DNA from: Polytrichum commune
Lineage: Eukaryota; Streptophyta; Polytrichopsida; Polytrichales; Polytrichaceae
Direction of reading: 5' to 3'
DNA: 64,000 nt
NCBI GenBank assembly: GCA_950295325.1
Contig: OX485806.1
Coordinates: forward strand, 41,542,001-41,606,000
Shown: positions 46,801-61,300 of the stretch, piece after piece
How positions within the stretch are numbered: position 1 is the stretch's first letter
Layout of the letters: the number at the start of each line of letters is the position of its first letter
Position numbers and translations under genes: made by a program
Notes under the pieces: generated by a model
The model's input: the letters and a program-made list of their open reading frames with translations, nothing else
Told to the model about the DNA's origin: nothing
Database searches by the model: none

Positions 46801-49800
46801 GCGGGATCACTTTTAGTTAGAATGTTAGCATTAAAAATTAGAATTGATAGGGAATTTAGGGAAAATTAGTTCATTTAGCATTTAGCCTAGAAGAAGGAAG
46901 GTCAAAATGAAACTAAGTAGTGCTAGAAGATAGCAAAGTAGAAAAAATATGCTAGCTAGTAAAAACAACTAGCTAAGCAAATATTAGTAGATGCTAGTTA
47001 TTAAGCAAATGTTAGTAGATGCTAGCTAAGCAAGTGTTAGTTTATTAGTTAGTGTGAGGCACACAAGACTATTAGAGGTGTTTTACGTAAGAAGATAAAA
47101 TCGGCGTGAAGAATTTTGAAGACAAAAAAGAAAGAGAGCAAGGGGGATACTTGCCCACTTGCCCCCTTGCCAACTCGATGGCGGAAAAATTAGAAAGATT
47201 TCTAAAGGTTTTTTGTCGGAGCCACCTCGGCGAGAGGGTGGCAACCTCAACCGGGAAAACCCCCGAGCCAAAATTTCGGGAAAGGGTTTGAAAAATGGAT
47301 CCGGTGGAGGAGGGGTCCAACCCTTTTGTGAGAGGGTTTAAAAACCCCTCCTTCCACCTTGTAGCTCTCGCTCTTTCTCTAGTTTTTGGGCGAAGCCCTG
47401 CTTCAATGTAGTTAGGAAAAAATCCTTTAGCATGTATTCTCAATGGTCTAAAAGAAAGGCTTGAGAACCTCCTCTACTCTCTCTCTCCTAGTTAGGTTGT
47501 GTGTTTATTAACATACCAACAAAATTATTCCTTCTTTCGTAGAGGTAGGTTGGATGTAGAATTTTGAGTAGAGGCATTATAGACCTCATCTGCCAATGCC
47601 CTGAAGGCTTAGTTCAGAAGCTAGAACAAGATACTTATCATTTTTCTCTTAGAGAGATTTCCTACAGCTATCCATAGCCGTTTCCCATTTGTGATTTGGT
47701 TAAGATGACAATTAGTTATGAATTTTCAAAGATGGAGTAGAAAAACTGGGTGGTCTTGTGGGTAGCGGCTGCTGGATCAGACCTGCGAGCCCAATAGGAA
47801 TTTTAATTCCAAGAAATTATATTTTTCCCAAGTAGAACTTTTGTGTAGCTTTCCAAAATGGCTTAGAACATTTGATTTGAGCATGATTTAAATCAGATAT
47901 GAATTATGCAAGATGGGACACATAGTTTGAGAACTTTTGGTTGACTGCTGCATTACAGAGGACCTGCTGGGTTCACTTCGGCTTACCTTTCTAATCACAT
48001 ATTTTTATCAAATACATCTTTTTAATATCTCTCCAGGGTCATATAGAACGTTTGATTTGACTAAGATTTGAATTAGATATGAATTGTTGAAGGTGAAATA
48101 CATAGTTTAAGTCTTCTTGATTGACTGCTGTGTTACAAGGAGTCTGCTGAATTTTTATTAGCTTAACCTGCTGATGTCATAATTTTTCTAGTTAGAGCTT
48201 GTTCATAGCTTTCCAATGGTATAAGGAAAGCCTAGATCCAAGTAGTAAGGAATGTGCTATGAATTTTTGAAGTTAGAAGGTAGATAGGTGGGTTGGAAGG
48301 GTCGGTTGAATCGACCTCACACTTCCAACCCTCATAACTTTTGCATTTCTTATCCGATTAGAGTGATTTTTAGATCATTGGAAAGATAATTTGGTGCACT
48401 AAGTATAAATATTATGCTTAGGATTAAATTACAGTGCAGAATAAATACTTTATATTTTAATTGTTAACTAAGGTACGCTTACTACCAAACTAGTTACAAA
48501 GAAGGAGGCAAGGTCGACGCTCGGAAAGTGGAGCAAGGAAGGAGGTAGCGGCTCGGCCTACATCAAGCCCAAATCAACCGAGGAGAATTGAGGTAAATTT
48601 ACTAACGCTAACCTTCCATTTAGGGTTGGAGGGAGCGCGGCTAAGGTACGCATCTCTAAACCCACTCACCTATCTCGTAAGGTCAAGTGGCTTGACCACT
48701 TGACCGCCAAGGGAATACCCAACTCCATTGTTTTCGGGGCCCTTGGTATGTTTTGTGGTAGTAGCTTCATTTATTAGCAAGTTTCGTGTGTGGTAAGTCG
48801 GATTAATCACCGACACGACCACTCTGAATGTTGTTGGTGGAAAGGTGGGGTTAATGACCCGCGAATCCACTATTATGTTGTTGGCCCCATAGATTGGGAG
48901 TAATGGCCCCAATTTATGAAGATTGCGCAACAGATTGAACCTACAGGTTGCCCGTCACCCTGGTCCCATTGAGTTGCATTTCGTGGTCTATCCAGTGTAA
49001 ACACATTTAACAATCAAAACATACAAAATAAATCGTGAACCCTTGTTGGCAAGAGACCCGAATCGGAAACTTAACTCGGTAGAGTGATACCACCCTTCGA
49101 ACCATTGATGTTCGAATGGGTTTGAGATGTCACTCAACCTTCAAAGGACCTGCACGAGGCCTTAGAAGGTTCCGAGGTAAGAGGTGCACCAACCAGGTAA
49201 GGGATGATGCCTAATATGTTAATGTAGTGAGTTAGGACGTGCAAACAAAAGTAAGTAATTAAGAAGGAATTTGTGTGAAGGGTGGGACTTAGGCCAAGTT
49301 CCCCCGCTTAGAAAACTAAATAAAACTAAATAAAAAAAATAAGAAGAATTGAATGGTCCATTAAATTGTCGTTATTCCGTTCGTTGAGTTAGGGTGGTAT
49401 GAGTCACACCCGGTTGGGTGTATTAGAACCATCCCAATTCACAAATTAGGATTGCATTGGTTTCAAGGCTGGTGCGTCTGCGCGTAGAATAGGTTGTAGG
49501 TTAAGGTTAGAACTAGATATGAAATTGGTTAGTGGAGTTTAAAGCCACACTAGTAAAAAACTAAGGCCCAACCTCCGGAGGTACTACGACGCATATTTAA
49601 TCTCCCTTAAAAATCTAACTACTCACGTTATACACCTATCATCCGGGTTCGGCTTGGGCGCCTGCAAATGCAGGCCACCTTCACCGAAGGGCTTGTGTGA
49701 TACTTTTAGACTCCCTCGAAAGGGGGTGGCCCAAAAGTACCACACCCCCATGTTTTTAAAATATCCTATCATTTGTTCGTACGTATATTGCTACTCCAAC

Positions 49801-49830
49801 CAATGACTACCCCCCCCCCGAGCCATTAAG
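46800..49830 (+). repeat. R3 LTR-like repeat, copy 1
   Basis: The 3' half matches 57100-58180 in the same orientation, for example at 48590-48870 and 49460-49745 (GGTGCGTCTG, GGCCACC, CGAAGGGCTTGT). A TATA-like GGGTTTAAAAACCCC lies near 47333-47347. Three imperfect units of about 170-190 bp follow at 47660-48330. The outer ends were not defined. No coding frame is supported. Confidence 0.5.
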
Positions 49831-52385
49831 TTAATTGATAGATCACAAGGGGATTATAATGAATTTAGGACAACAAACACAGGGAAAAAAAGTTCTAAAG
49901 TGAGTTTTAGGATTGATTTAATTAAGGTTGGGGGTCACTCACAGCCGTACATGCAATTGATGAGTCACTCCCTCACAACCCACTCTCGTCAGTAACATCA
50001 CTCTTGTAATGTGTTTTGCAATTCAGGGAGTCACAACTCAGCCATAGACATTTGGGTACGCCATAGTCTCAGAAACCCAAGGCAAAAACTCCTTGAGGTG
50101 ACCATAGTCTCTTCAAATAAGTAACCAAGGACTATCGGCCATACCACATGTTAGGAAACATCACAACCACACATGACTCTCCTACCTCTAAGCAATTAAA
50201 TTAATTGATTTACTTCAATATCTTAAAGTTGAATTACTGTTAAATCATTTTAGACTTATCAAAATCAAATGGAGTTTTAACATATTAGAATTAATTGTTA
50301 TAACATGCAAAAGTCTAGTTACGAGTAACGGGAACCTAATGAACGAGTCTAAGCGAAGCGAACTGAACCGGACCGGGACCGAAAGCGTCTAATGGCAGGA
50401 CCATAGTCTTCACGGCACGGCCATAGTCTAGTTCCAAGTAACAGTCACCAGTAACCAGTCTCAAGTAACGAGTCTCACAGAGAGGGCCATAGTCTTAGTA
50501 ACCAGTAACCAGTAACCAAGTCAGCGTCAAGTTCTCGAACAAGGTGCTGGCCACTCCTCCTTTTATGCTTGCCCCAAACAATATGGGTTAATGGGCAGAT
50601 TATCTAACTCCCACAGCTTCTCCCTCGCGTTCGAACGCGTCGACTCCGTCACGATAATTTGCAGGGCAATTTCTCCAATCTCCCTTCGATTTCGTTGCTG
50701 TTATCACAGACTCCATGGTTAGGGAGATTGCTAGGCATAATCGATCGTGATCCTATAATCTGCAAGCCCCACCAGTTATAGAGTGACCTCCTTCTGTCTC
50801 CCTCTATTGAATTGGTGTGTATTCGGCGAATCCCTCCGAAACGATCGGTGATTTCCCTGCAGTCTTGAGCTTCAACCCGTTATTTCTCAAACTCAACTGG
50901 ATCATTTGTAACTCCATGCTGGTTCTTCCCAAACATTCCTCCCGTTATATCCATCTCTTCCCGAGAATTAAAGCGCACAGCAAACTGGTTAGGATTCCTC
51001 TTTTTTGAGCTACTCGGCTGGGCATTCCTAAAGGCTCAATCTTCCTTTCACAGGATTTGGATCTCAACGTGCGCACTTATTGGAATTGCAAATTGTGTGA
51101 AAAGTTGTTGCTTAGGCATTTGCTCTGACTTCACATCAGATAGCTCAAGTTTGCCACAGCCAAGTCACATGGCCGATCACACCCAAGTCACTCCCACAAG
51201 TTTCATTCACTTCACTACTAAGGGAGACGACACACAACTCGACATTACTTCTCACCGTACTCATAAGATTAAGGGGTAGTTACTTCACTCCTTTCTCAAG
51301 AGGAATTCACCGCACCATCATACTCGAACTCAAGCAGGTGATAGAATTCTACACTTGAGGTTCTCTCAGACTTATTCTGCAAGACCACTTCAATGTGTGG
51401 ACAATTCTTCTCGACTAAAGTAGGAGATCACACTTTTGAAACCTACGAATATGTTGCAACATCAACTGCAGTAGCACGGTGATAGAAACTCCCTCTGACA
51501 TTTTATGCACCAGACAGAGGGACACTTACAAACTATCCCAATTTCCTTTGACAGGATTCAAGACACAATTCGTGTATCTTTTTAGACAAACTCCTTTCAC
51601 ATGATTATAGTGTTAAAGCACCTCCTCATACTTAGATACATTCACAATATGACTTATTACAATTGGAGGCTTTCAGGACGATTCATGGAATTCAATTCAC
51701 TTTGATGACCCCAGAAGGATCTCTTCCTTCTCAGAAGAGATTCAACATTCCCACAAGCAAATACTCTCAATTCCCTTGAGAGAAACATCCACTCAAGTGA
51801 CTTTGCAAGAGTTATGATCAACACCACAAAGACTTACTCCCTTCACGAAAGTAAGGTATCAAACATTCTGTCAGGTTTCTTCCCTAACAAGGGATATACA
51901 TTTCTACTTCATCAATTCACAACACACCATCACAACAGGTACAATCCTTACCCTTATAATTGATAAAATAACTTCACACTATTATATTATGTAGAGTAAC
52001 ATGTACAATCAAAAAGGGCTTCACACCCAGGCTAGAATCGCTCAAAAACTGCAAGACGAGGGAGGCTCTCTTCTCGAGAGGAACTTTATTCTCCCTCTCC
52101 ATCTTTCCTCTATATTCCCTGAGTTAACTTCCTCGTCTCTTGGAACCAGATATCATGAGGCTCTTCAATTAAGTCACATGCCTATTGTCCTGCCCAAAAG
52201 ACGCTTCATCTCTTGGAAACTGATTCAGATGAGTAATTGAGTCACTTTTGGCTCATTTCCACTAATTGGTCATTAATCACCTATTTCAGTGTTCATTTGG
52301 CATTCTAATTTACATTTTGAGTTCATATTTTGCCAAAATTCCAAAATGTCTACTCCTAGACCAAAAATCTGTATCACACTTCATT
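49830..52385. other. Unassigned, probably retroelement-derived
   Basis: No gene is supported. The segment has an AGTAACCAGTAACC microrepeat near 50440-50520 and repeated CCATAGTCT words between 50060 and 50495. Small frames show no domain. Confidence 0.3.
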
Positions 52386-54161
52386 ATTCTCTAAAACTAT
52401 TCCAAGAATGTTCTATTAAGAGGGTTTATAGCTTCGAGCATACTGTCTCACTAAATGGAACTCATAAGAGTTCTCTAGTTTCCCCAATATTCATTTGAAG
52501 ATCCTTGCATAAGTTTCTATTACAAGGCAAGCATACTCCCTCACTAATTCCAAGCTACCTAGTTTAGATAATTCCCTTGATGTCATGGAATCCCTATTCA
52601 TTCCATTATTCATAAGTGCATATTACTCCGATTGTCAGTCCAAAATGTTTGATTAATAATCATCCACGTGCTTAAGGGGTATTCCAATTCTTGGTCATTA
52701 TTCATATAAAATTCCCCAAGTGTTCCCCTTAGTTGCTTTGAATCCCCAAGTATCCCCCTTGGTTGCCTCACATTCCCCTAAGTCTATATGTGAGGTAAGA
52801 TAGGAGATGGGATGGCGAGGTGGCGGCTTCGCCCTCTTTAAATCATTTCTTCTCGCTTGCCTAACACTTGAGAGCTTAGGTATCCATCGAGTAGATTTCC
52901 CTTATCAATTACCTCAAATCCGAGGTTACTTTGAGGGTAATCACAGTCTTTTCATCCTAGGTGTCCTCCTCGATTGACAGCCTACCATGTCCATCCTCCA
53001 CATACGCCTTACCCACGTGATTCGTTGCTAGCCACTTGGCCACTCCTCTTACCCCTACCTTAACGATTGCTTAATTTTGTATAATTTTGTGTATGTCGTA
53101 ATTGTCCAAAGCTTTTATGAAAACCTCAATGTTGGCCTCTTTCAAGATTCCGATGAATGCGCATACAAACTCCTCTCTCCCACAATTCACTTAGTGGCCG
53201 AGAGTGATTTTCACAATTCCGTAAGTCGTAGGTAACCTTAAGGCCGCATGTAGTTACTTCAATTTGCTTGCTCCCGAATGCTCGATTTCCTCACGACTCA
53301 AGCTAATCCTTTAACACTCAAATTAGTTTGCACCACGGGTGCCTCACGTCTCAAGTTAATTTGCACCTCGGGTGCCTCACGTCTTAAGTTAATTTGCACC
53401 TCGGGTGCCTATGGAGAACCCTAATGCACCGCGGGTGCCTATACGTTGTGTGGTAATGTTCTAGTGCACCGCAGGTGCCTATAAGTCGAGTAGAAACCTC
53501 TAATGCACCACGGGTGCCTATAAGCCAATTAGAATGCTAATGCACCACGGGTGCCTATAAGGGCTCGGGAAGGCGAAGAGGCTCGACACTCATGTAGAGT
53601 ATTCGTGTGAGAATGAAGTGTATTAGGGGGCTCAACTTGGCCCCTTTATATAGTGTCTTGCATCTAGGAATTCGCAAGTTTCCTTAAATGTCAGCTGCAC
53701 CTATATTTAGTACTGAATCTAATTTATAGTCCGAATTTAGAGTTTTAATTCAAATTACTAAATCTACCTTGCTTGGAATGTACTTCCTACTTACATAACT
53801 TTTCATATCACCTAGTTGGATTATCATCCATCCTAATTCTATTTAATATGTGCTCTTAAAACGGAGAAGCATTCGTGCCCCTTTAATTCTCGGGACTGGC
53901 CCTATTTCCATTGCCGTTCGGCCGTCCCGCGGCACTGTTTCCACTGCCATTTTTGAGTCGGGCGTTCCCCTCCCGGCCGTGCTCACGTTCCCGCGTTCGC
54001 ACCGTTCCCAACTGCCTCTCGAATCCACCTTGCCTCTTGAGTCCCCACCGCCACCGGTCCGGTGGCTTATTCCTCCTCGTACCTGCTTGGGCTTCTTGCC
54101 CTCCGGCCTCCCCTTTGGGTTGGGGAGGAAGGCGAGCTCTCCATTCATTCTGTTAGATGCA
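52386..54161 (+). repeat. R2 LTR, copy D, 5'-truncated
   Basis: Matches R2 copy A from its internal CCATTAAGAGGGTCTATAG region onward. It has CACCNCGGGTGCC tandem units at 53325-53560 and the CCTTTATATAG box near 53643-53653. A probable end, GTTAGATGCA, falls near 54161, by likeness to the ends of B and A. The TGTCGAGG start is absent. The Pro/Ser frames at 53850-54250 are not conserved in the other copies. Confidence 0.6.
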
Positions 54162-55408
54162 GCATGTCCACGTCTTTCTTTCCGCAGCCAATTTTGATGC
54201 CCCGACCCCATCCCCTTTCTTAGCAATATAGCAATCCACATCAGCATCCCTCACCACCCTGCGATCCCGAGGCAACCTCTTCACCAGTTCCACCTTGCCA
54301 TGAAGAAAATCACAAACGAAGTTGTGCGGCTTGCATGCTTGTTCCAACAAAACCTCCTAGACCTAATCCGCACAACCTTAGGAAACACAAGATGCATCAT
54401 TCATTCATAATCATATGTTTCCCCTGCTACTAAAATGGAGCTGTGAAATCCATGCCATATATCCATGTTTGTCAATCATCTCTCTTCCTACACTACCTAA
54501 GATTACCGCCCTCACATCCACACCCACAGCGTCTCGAGAATCGCCAAAGACCACTGACCATAGGTCTCTATAAAACTATTCCTCCGTGCAACTTTTACAC
54601 ACATGATGCTAGCTATCAAGATGACCGTATCGGCAACCCATATCTAACAATTGGCCCCTGCAAGTTTGGGATGAAGTTAACGCAAACCACTGCGACAAGT
54701 AGCACCTACACATCTAGGCTAGCAACTGCGGCTACCAATGGCTACGCAAGCATGTGACTACAAATTGATGCTTCGACATTGTTGTGATCCACGTTGATGA
54801 TCACTTCCAAATGTGCTCTCCCTATCCTCATGTCTCATTCCCAAACCCTCTAATTATTTTGTCGCAGCAATGGTCACCACCGCAACTCTCTATCTGCAAC
54901 CACCAAAATACTAACAGTTAGGAAAAGTTATAGGAAACCACATCCACTACACCCGGCAGTTTTCCTACTCACACCAACAAAAACTCTAGACCTAATTTTC
55001 ACGGTGTTTACTCTGTGAAACCGACATCTATCTTTCATTTTGCACTCATTGCAGCTCACCGCTACCGAAGCAACACATGGAGGTCCTCATATCAAATAAT
55101 CTAGCGGCCTTGCCCAAAAGCACTGAAAGCCTCTTAACGCAGCATCGTTTCCGCCTCCCTACTCGCTATTTTCCTTCCATTTTTTCTAATGAGCGTCTCC
55201 TCTCTGGACTCCCAAAACCCTTCCAATTTATTTCCCCCCCATGTAGCGTGACATTTTTGGGGCAACGTGAAGGAAAAAAAAACGAGCTTACCACTTGATT
55301 TTAATCTTTATATCCTTCTTTTTCCTTGCATTTTCAACTTAAAATTGCTTAACTTAACTTAACTTTGTGTGAGCGTCAAAATTGCCCCCAACAGCAATTT
55401 GGCTCACA
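54162..55408 (+). repeat. R4-like partial copy, C-rich
   Basis: C-rich sequence ends in a T-rich stretch and CAATTTGGCTCACA near 55408, like the R4 endings at 32492 and 37073. The R4 start is not present. No gene is seen. Confidence 0.4.
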
Positions 55409-58281
55409 ATAGAGGTGTTTTAGCAAAATCATTAGATTAGTAATAGGGAAATTTAGCGAAAATACCATTTAGATTAAGGTAGGTTGGCTAGGGGTGTTTT
55501 ACCCTTGGAATAAAATTCTTGGGCAAGTAGAAGTTAGAGATCGAAGGGGTGAAAAGGAAATGCCCTTTACCTGAATCGGAAGCGTGAAAGTAGTGGGCTA
55601 GTTGGTAGGTATGTTAAGTTAGGAACAACCAAATCAACCAAGCAAAAGTCAAGCGGCGGCAAAACAAGGGTAATTCCAAAAGCGGCCAAGAAAAAAAAAT
55701 GACAATTACGAGCGTAAGGATTTTGCCAACTAGGGCAAGGGGGCAATGTTGCCACCCTTGCCGACCAAAAAACGAATTTCAAATGGAAATGAAAAAAAAC
55801 TTTCTAAGGGCTTGAGCAAGTGGGGTGCGAGGTGACATCCCTTACCCCCATCCACCTCCGAGGGCTTGGTTCCCACCGTTCAAGGAACGGGACCCCTCGA
55901 TGAACGGAAGGGAGAAGGGGCCCTACCCTTCACTTGAAGGGTGATAAAAATCCCCTCTTCTCCTTTCAATCATCTCTCTGAATTTTCATTTAGCACGGCA
56001 AAGCCCTCTAAAATTTTAGTCAGAAGGATGAAACATCCTCATTCATTCAATATAGTAATAAGTTAGAATTCTTGTAGTTAGAAATCTTGCGAGAAAGTAG
56101 TGTGTTTTTTAACACACTCCTAAGTAGCTGTGCCACTTTCAAGCGAGTGTAGTGAACAAAACAATTATAATTTAGCCTTCTGATTTTGAATGAATGTAGT
56201 TCTTCTTGTTAGCTTTCTAAAAAGCCTAAGATTATTAGAATCAGAATTAGGGAGCAAAAGTTAGAAGTGCTTGAGTGAAGGTGTCTCAACTACCTCTTAA
56301 ATTACAAGCGTTGACTTTACAAGCGCATAACTAAAAGAAAAGTCATTCAGATGCTTTAGTATTTATGTGTCTTATAGTTCTTGTTCTTAGTTTTTTAGAA
56401 TGTGTAAGCATGCTAGAATCTAATTTGATGTGTGAAAGTTATAAGTGATTTAATGAAGGTATTTCAGCTGCCTCTCAAATTACACGTATTGACTTTGCAT
56501 GCGCATAACTTAAAGAGAAATGATCCAATTGCTTTGATATTTAAAAATGTTATAGTTTTTTTTGTTAGCTTTCTAGAAACTATAAGGATGTAACAATCAA
56601 ATTTAAGAAATGAGAGTTATGAATGTTTAAATTAAGGTATCCCAGCTGCCTTCTTAAATATAAGAGTTGACTTTGTAAGCTTATATCCGCAAGAGGAAAC
56701 ATGGAGTTGTTTTGATATTTAAGACTATTGTAGATTTGATCTTAAGGTTTCTATAAAGTCTAAGTTTGCTCAAATCTAAGTGTATAAGAAAACATTATAG
56801 ATGTTTGAATGAAGGTATCATAGCTGCCTCTTGAGGTCTAAGAGCTGAATTTATAAGCTCATATTTTTAAAAAGATACATGTTGTTTCTTTCATAATTGG
56901 ATGAGTTATATTTTGTGTTGTTAGCTTTCCAAATTACTAACAATTGTTCCAATTGAAGCTGGTGAGCAAAAATTGTGGCCGTTTAAGTGAAAGGGCGTCT
57001 GCTGCTTTCTGAGAAGAGTTTCGGCCATCCAAGGTTGGCGGGTACGAGTTGGTGTTGTGGGCGGCCTAGCGTTGGAGTAGGGGTTCCGCACCAACCATCG
57101 CCAAGCCAAAATAAGAGTCAATCTTTTTAACCCTACAACCTTCAATTTAAGAACGGAGGGAGCGCGGCAAAGGTAAATTCTCACTCCAACTCAACTATCC
57201 ATGTAAGGCTAGGGGGGCATCACCCACCTAGCCGCCGAGGGGTATTCCAACTCTCATGTGTGCGGAGCCTCTTGGTTAAATGTTGTGGTAGTAGCTTTCC
57301 ATTCATAGCTCGTTCGTGTGTGGTGAAGCCGGGTTAATCACCTGCATGACCACTCTGTATGTTTGTAGGTAGTAAGGTGTAAGTAATGACCCACGAAACC
57401 ACCATTTTGTTGTTGGCCCCAAGGGTTGGAGGTGATGGCCCCAACCCTTGAAGATTGTACAACAGGTTGAACACACATGTTCCTTATTCTCCGGTCCCAT
57501 CTAGTTGAATTTTTGTGGTCAAACCGTGTTAAACTAATTAATAACCAACACAATTCGGACAAATCCCGTGGGCAAAAAAACAACCGGAAACTTAACTCGG
57601 AAGATTAAGACTACCCCTCCGGCGGCAAAGATCGGAGGGTGTAAGTATCAATCGACCTTCAAGAGACCCGCACAGGGCCTAGAAGGGTTCGGGTTAGGGT
57701 GTACACCAAACATGTAGGTGGTGATGCCATGAATTATAAACTTAGTAACATAGGTTTTGTTCAATCAACCATAAACTAAGATTGAAGGTTGAGAAGGTGG
57801 AACTTAATTAAGGTCCCCCCTTTTAGATAATTTAATATATATTAAGAAGTAAAGAATTAGAGGTGGCCCAAGGTAAAAGGTAAGGTTATTTCATTCATTA
57901 GGGTTAAGTTGCCTTGATCCCAAGGCCGGTGCGTCTGTGCGTAGATTAGGATAGAGTAGGCATTAGGTTAGGGAACTTGATAATTATTCTAGGCACTTAA
58001 AATATAGGCACAATCTATCGGAAGGATACAACGCGATTATCAAATCCCTCCACTAACACATAACAACCGGGTTTGGCTTGGACACCTGCCAAGGCAGGCC
58101 ACCCCTCAACGAAGGGCTTGTCCAATTCTTTTAGGCTCCCTCGGAGGGGGTTGCCCAAAAGCACCACACTTTGGTTATTCTTATCTCGTGAGTGTTTCTA
58201 AAGTTCTTAGAATTGTTTTTAACACCAAGTTTACATTGCCTTTAAATTAGTGATGCATATGGGCACAATCTTGGGTCGACA
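55409..58281 (+). repeat. R3 LTR-like repeat, copy 2
   Basis: Direct repeat of 46800-49830. A TATA-like GATAAAAATCCCC lies near 55945-55957. Four to five imperfect units of about 175-180 bp (each near TTAGCTTTCT) follow at 56200-56930. The 3' end is GGTCGACA at 58281. A TTGGCGACCATCAGAGGA block follows, so the plus orientation is favoured. The 5' limit is approximate. Confidence 0.5.
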
Positions 58282-58284
58282 TAA

Positions 58285-58302
58285 TTGGCGACCATCAGAG
58301 GA
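58285..58302 (+). other. Candidate gypsy primer binding site
   Basis: TTGGCGACCATCAGAGGA lies a few bases after the R3 3' end. It resembles the TGGCGAC-type primer sites of plant gypsy elements. The matching tRNA was not identified. Confidence 0.45.
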
Positions 58303-58339
58303 TGGATTCAAAAATTCTTACTTGCAGGTGAGATAATTG

Positions 58340-61300
58340 CAACTCATGCCCTGAACTCTTTGCATCTACTTCTCAATTGCACTGAGTTGTTAGGAAATAT
58401 CTCATTCAGCCAAACATGAGAATTTACTCAAAATATCCAACTTCCTAGGATCCTAAAATAGTACCAACATTTCCAGTTTCAAATTGCGTTTCTTGTATCT
58501 CCAACCAAAGATGACCTTCTTCCTCCGTTGAATAGCCTCCATATGCTAGGTACTTAGCATGCGACTTTCCTCTAGTGCTTCTTAGGAGGCAAACCTCTCC
58601 TTCAAAGACTGATTGTCCATTAGTGTTGATTCGATCACCATTCTTAAAGAATCAACCTCGAACTCAATGGGCAAGGTTGCCTGGATGCCCCAAACTAAAG
58701 AAAAATTTGTGGCTTGGGTGGTACCTTAAAGGTGGTCCTATAGGCCCACAATGCTGCAATCACGTTCCAATCACGTTTAGAATCCTGCATTTTTTTCTTC
58801 AAAATACTCACCAATGTCTCATTTACTCTTAGTTTGACCATTAATCTGTGGGTGGTAAGGCGCGTTTTTTGGGTGGTCAGTCTAGAACTGCTCAATCACT
58901 CACAAACCATACTACCCAAAAAGTGGGTACCCCTATCTCTAAGCAATATTTTTGGGCACTCAAACTTGAAAAATGATACTCTCATATAAAAAAACCATGG
59001 TATTTGCAGTTGTATCCATGCAAACTGCCTCAACCTCCGCCCATTTGGTAAGATATCCGGTTGCCATAACAATGTAAGCCATCCCTTTAGATGAATGTTG
59101 GTGCACCTCTTCGACGTAGTCAATCCCCCACTTCTCAAAGAGAATCAAAGGCAACAACATGTATAAAGGTAATTCCAATTGCAAGTTCTTGTCATACCGT
59201 CGACATCCGTCACATTTTCTAATATACGCATGAGCATCCTTAAACATTGTGGGCCAAAATTACCCTGCCTAAGAATCTTTTGACTCGTGATCTATCCTAA
59301 AAAATGATCGCCGCATGCGCTATCATTACAAGTTGTTAGAATGGAAGGCACCTTTGTTGCGGCCACACACCTCCAAAATAGAATGTTTGCCCTTCATCTA
59401 AGTAACCGATTCCCAACTACTGCAAAATGCCTGCTATTCACTCTTATATTCCGCAATTTTTTCTTTGACAATCCAACACGTAGTTGTTGAGTGGTAAGGA
59501 ATTCGACGATCCTTGCACACCACTCAGGCAACCCCGTAATCATAAAAAGATTCTCATCTGCAAGCCTAGCATTTAGTGGAGTGAGACCTACCTGCTCGGA
59601 CAACCTAGACAAGTGATCGGCCTGCAGGTGGGTTTTTTCGTGTAGTTGAACTCCTCAAATAACAACACCCATCACCCATCTAGTCATCTTCTCGCTAAGC
59701 TCAAGTTTGTTTACCAAAAATATAATTGCCATATGATCCACAAAGAAAAGAAATTTGGGTTACATATCAGGCAATGTCTGAACTTCTTTACCATGATGAC
59801 CATTGCTAAGCACTCCCTCTCAGTTGTGGCATAGTTACATCGTTGGCTGCAGTCAGTTGCCTACTAACGTAGGGCACAAGTTAGTCCTTACCTTTCTCTA
59901 TGTTCGACTGACATAAAATGTTTCTGACCACTATTGCACTTGCATTACAAAATACATGGAAAGGAATGTTCTACTTCAGAGGCATCAAGACAGGGCAGGT
60001 ACTAAGTCTAGCCTTCAACTCTTTGAATGCCTCCCGACGTTCCTTTATCCACTCAAACTTAATATCTTTCCTAAGCAGTTTAATGATTGGCAAGGCAATC
60101 TTGGTATAATCCGAAATCAACCCTCTATATCATCCCACATGCCCTAAAAACTTAGTTATTCACTTACCGTTCGTGGGTGGAGTGAGACCTTCAATCACTG
60201 CTATCTTTTTGGGATTTGGCTATCTTCTTTTCTTGCTCACGACATAGCCCAACAACACTCCCCTCTGCATAGCCAAGTAGGTTTTCTCTGGATTCAGAGC
60301 CAAACTTTTTTTCCTACATTTCTTTAAAGCCTCGTGCACACACTCAAGGTGGTTGCCTATATATGACCGTGTGCTAAAGTCATCCACAAAGACGGTCATT
60401 GGCTTGTACAACAAGTTGGAAAAAAAAAACATCACTAGGTTTTGAAAGATGGCGTGTGCGTTACCAAGCCCGAAAGGCTTAACTAACCAAATAAAGGTTC
60501 CCCATAGAGTAGTATAGGCCATTTTGTGCAAGTTCCTTGGTGCTATACATATCTTATTATAACCGGCATACCCGTCCACAAACGCGTAGCATCCATGACT
60601 GCCCATTTCCTCTAAAATGTTAGAAATGAAGGGCAGCGGGAAATGATCATTCTATGTATTGGCATTAAGCTTCCGATAATCAACACAACCCTCATCGTCC
60701 TGTTTTTCTTCCTCACTGGGACTATCGGTGACACCCAATCTATAATCGCAATAGTTCCACTGAATCTTGCCTTCACCAACCATTCAAGTTTGGCCTTTAC
60801 AAGCAATTAGAGTTGAGGGTTCATCCTTCTCTCTTGTTGTCAAATCAGCTTGGCCCCCAAAACCAATGAGATTTTGTGTTCAACCTCCTCGAGCAAAATA
60901 CCCTCAAGTACTTGATACAACGAGGCAAACACGTTGTTGAACACTTTTACCAAGTTGCCATATGCCTTAACCATTTTTTTGGCTAGGTGAATTCCCATCC
61001 TCATATGTCTCACCTCACCGCTATTAATCTTGACCCCTACATGCCTCCAATTGGATTTTGCGACATGTGATTGCTCAGTAGTGTTCATGTACCAATTGGC
61101 AAGTACGCGCTTTCAACCTTCACACTCACCATGGATCCTATAGGCACTTTTGCTCGATTCCCCATAGGTCCATAAGCAATTGAAGGCTTAGCCCCTCCCT
61201 AGTCCACGACCACATTGGCCATCCTTAACCAAGGTTGGCCTAACAACATAGTTCGTGGAGTGCATTCGAATCACGTGAAAGGTGACGACATATTTTTCTC

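Noticed and set aside
53850-54250. Frames of 115 and 134 residues on opposite strands
   Set aside because: They are GC-rich LTR sequence open on both strands, with no domain and no conservation among R2 copies.
55409-58281. R3 copy 2 as the 3' LTR of the minus-strand gypsy remnant
   Set aside because: Its inner edge lacks a polypurine tract on that strand and instead has a plus-strand primer-site-like block. The two are probably unrelated insertions.
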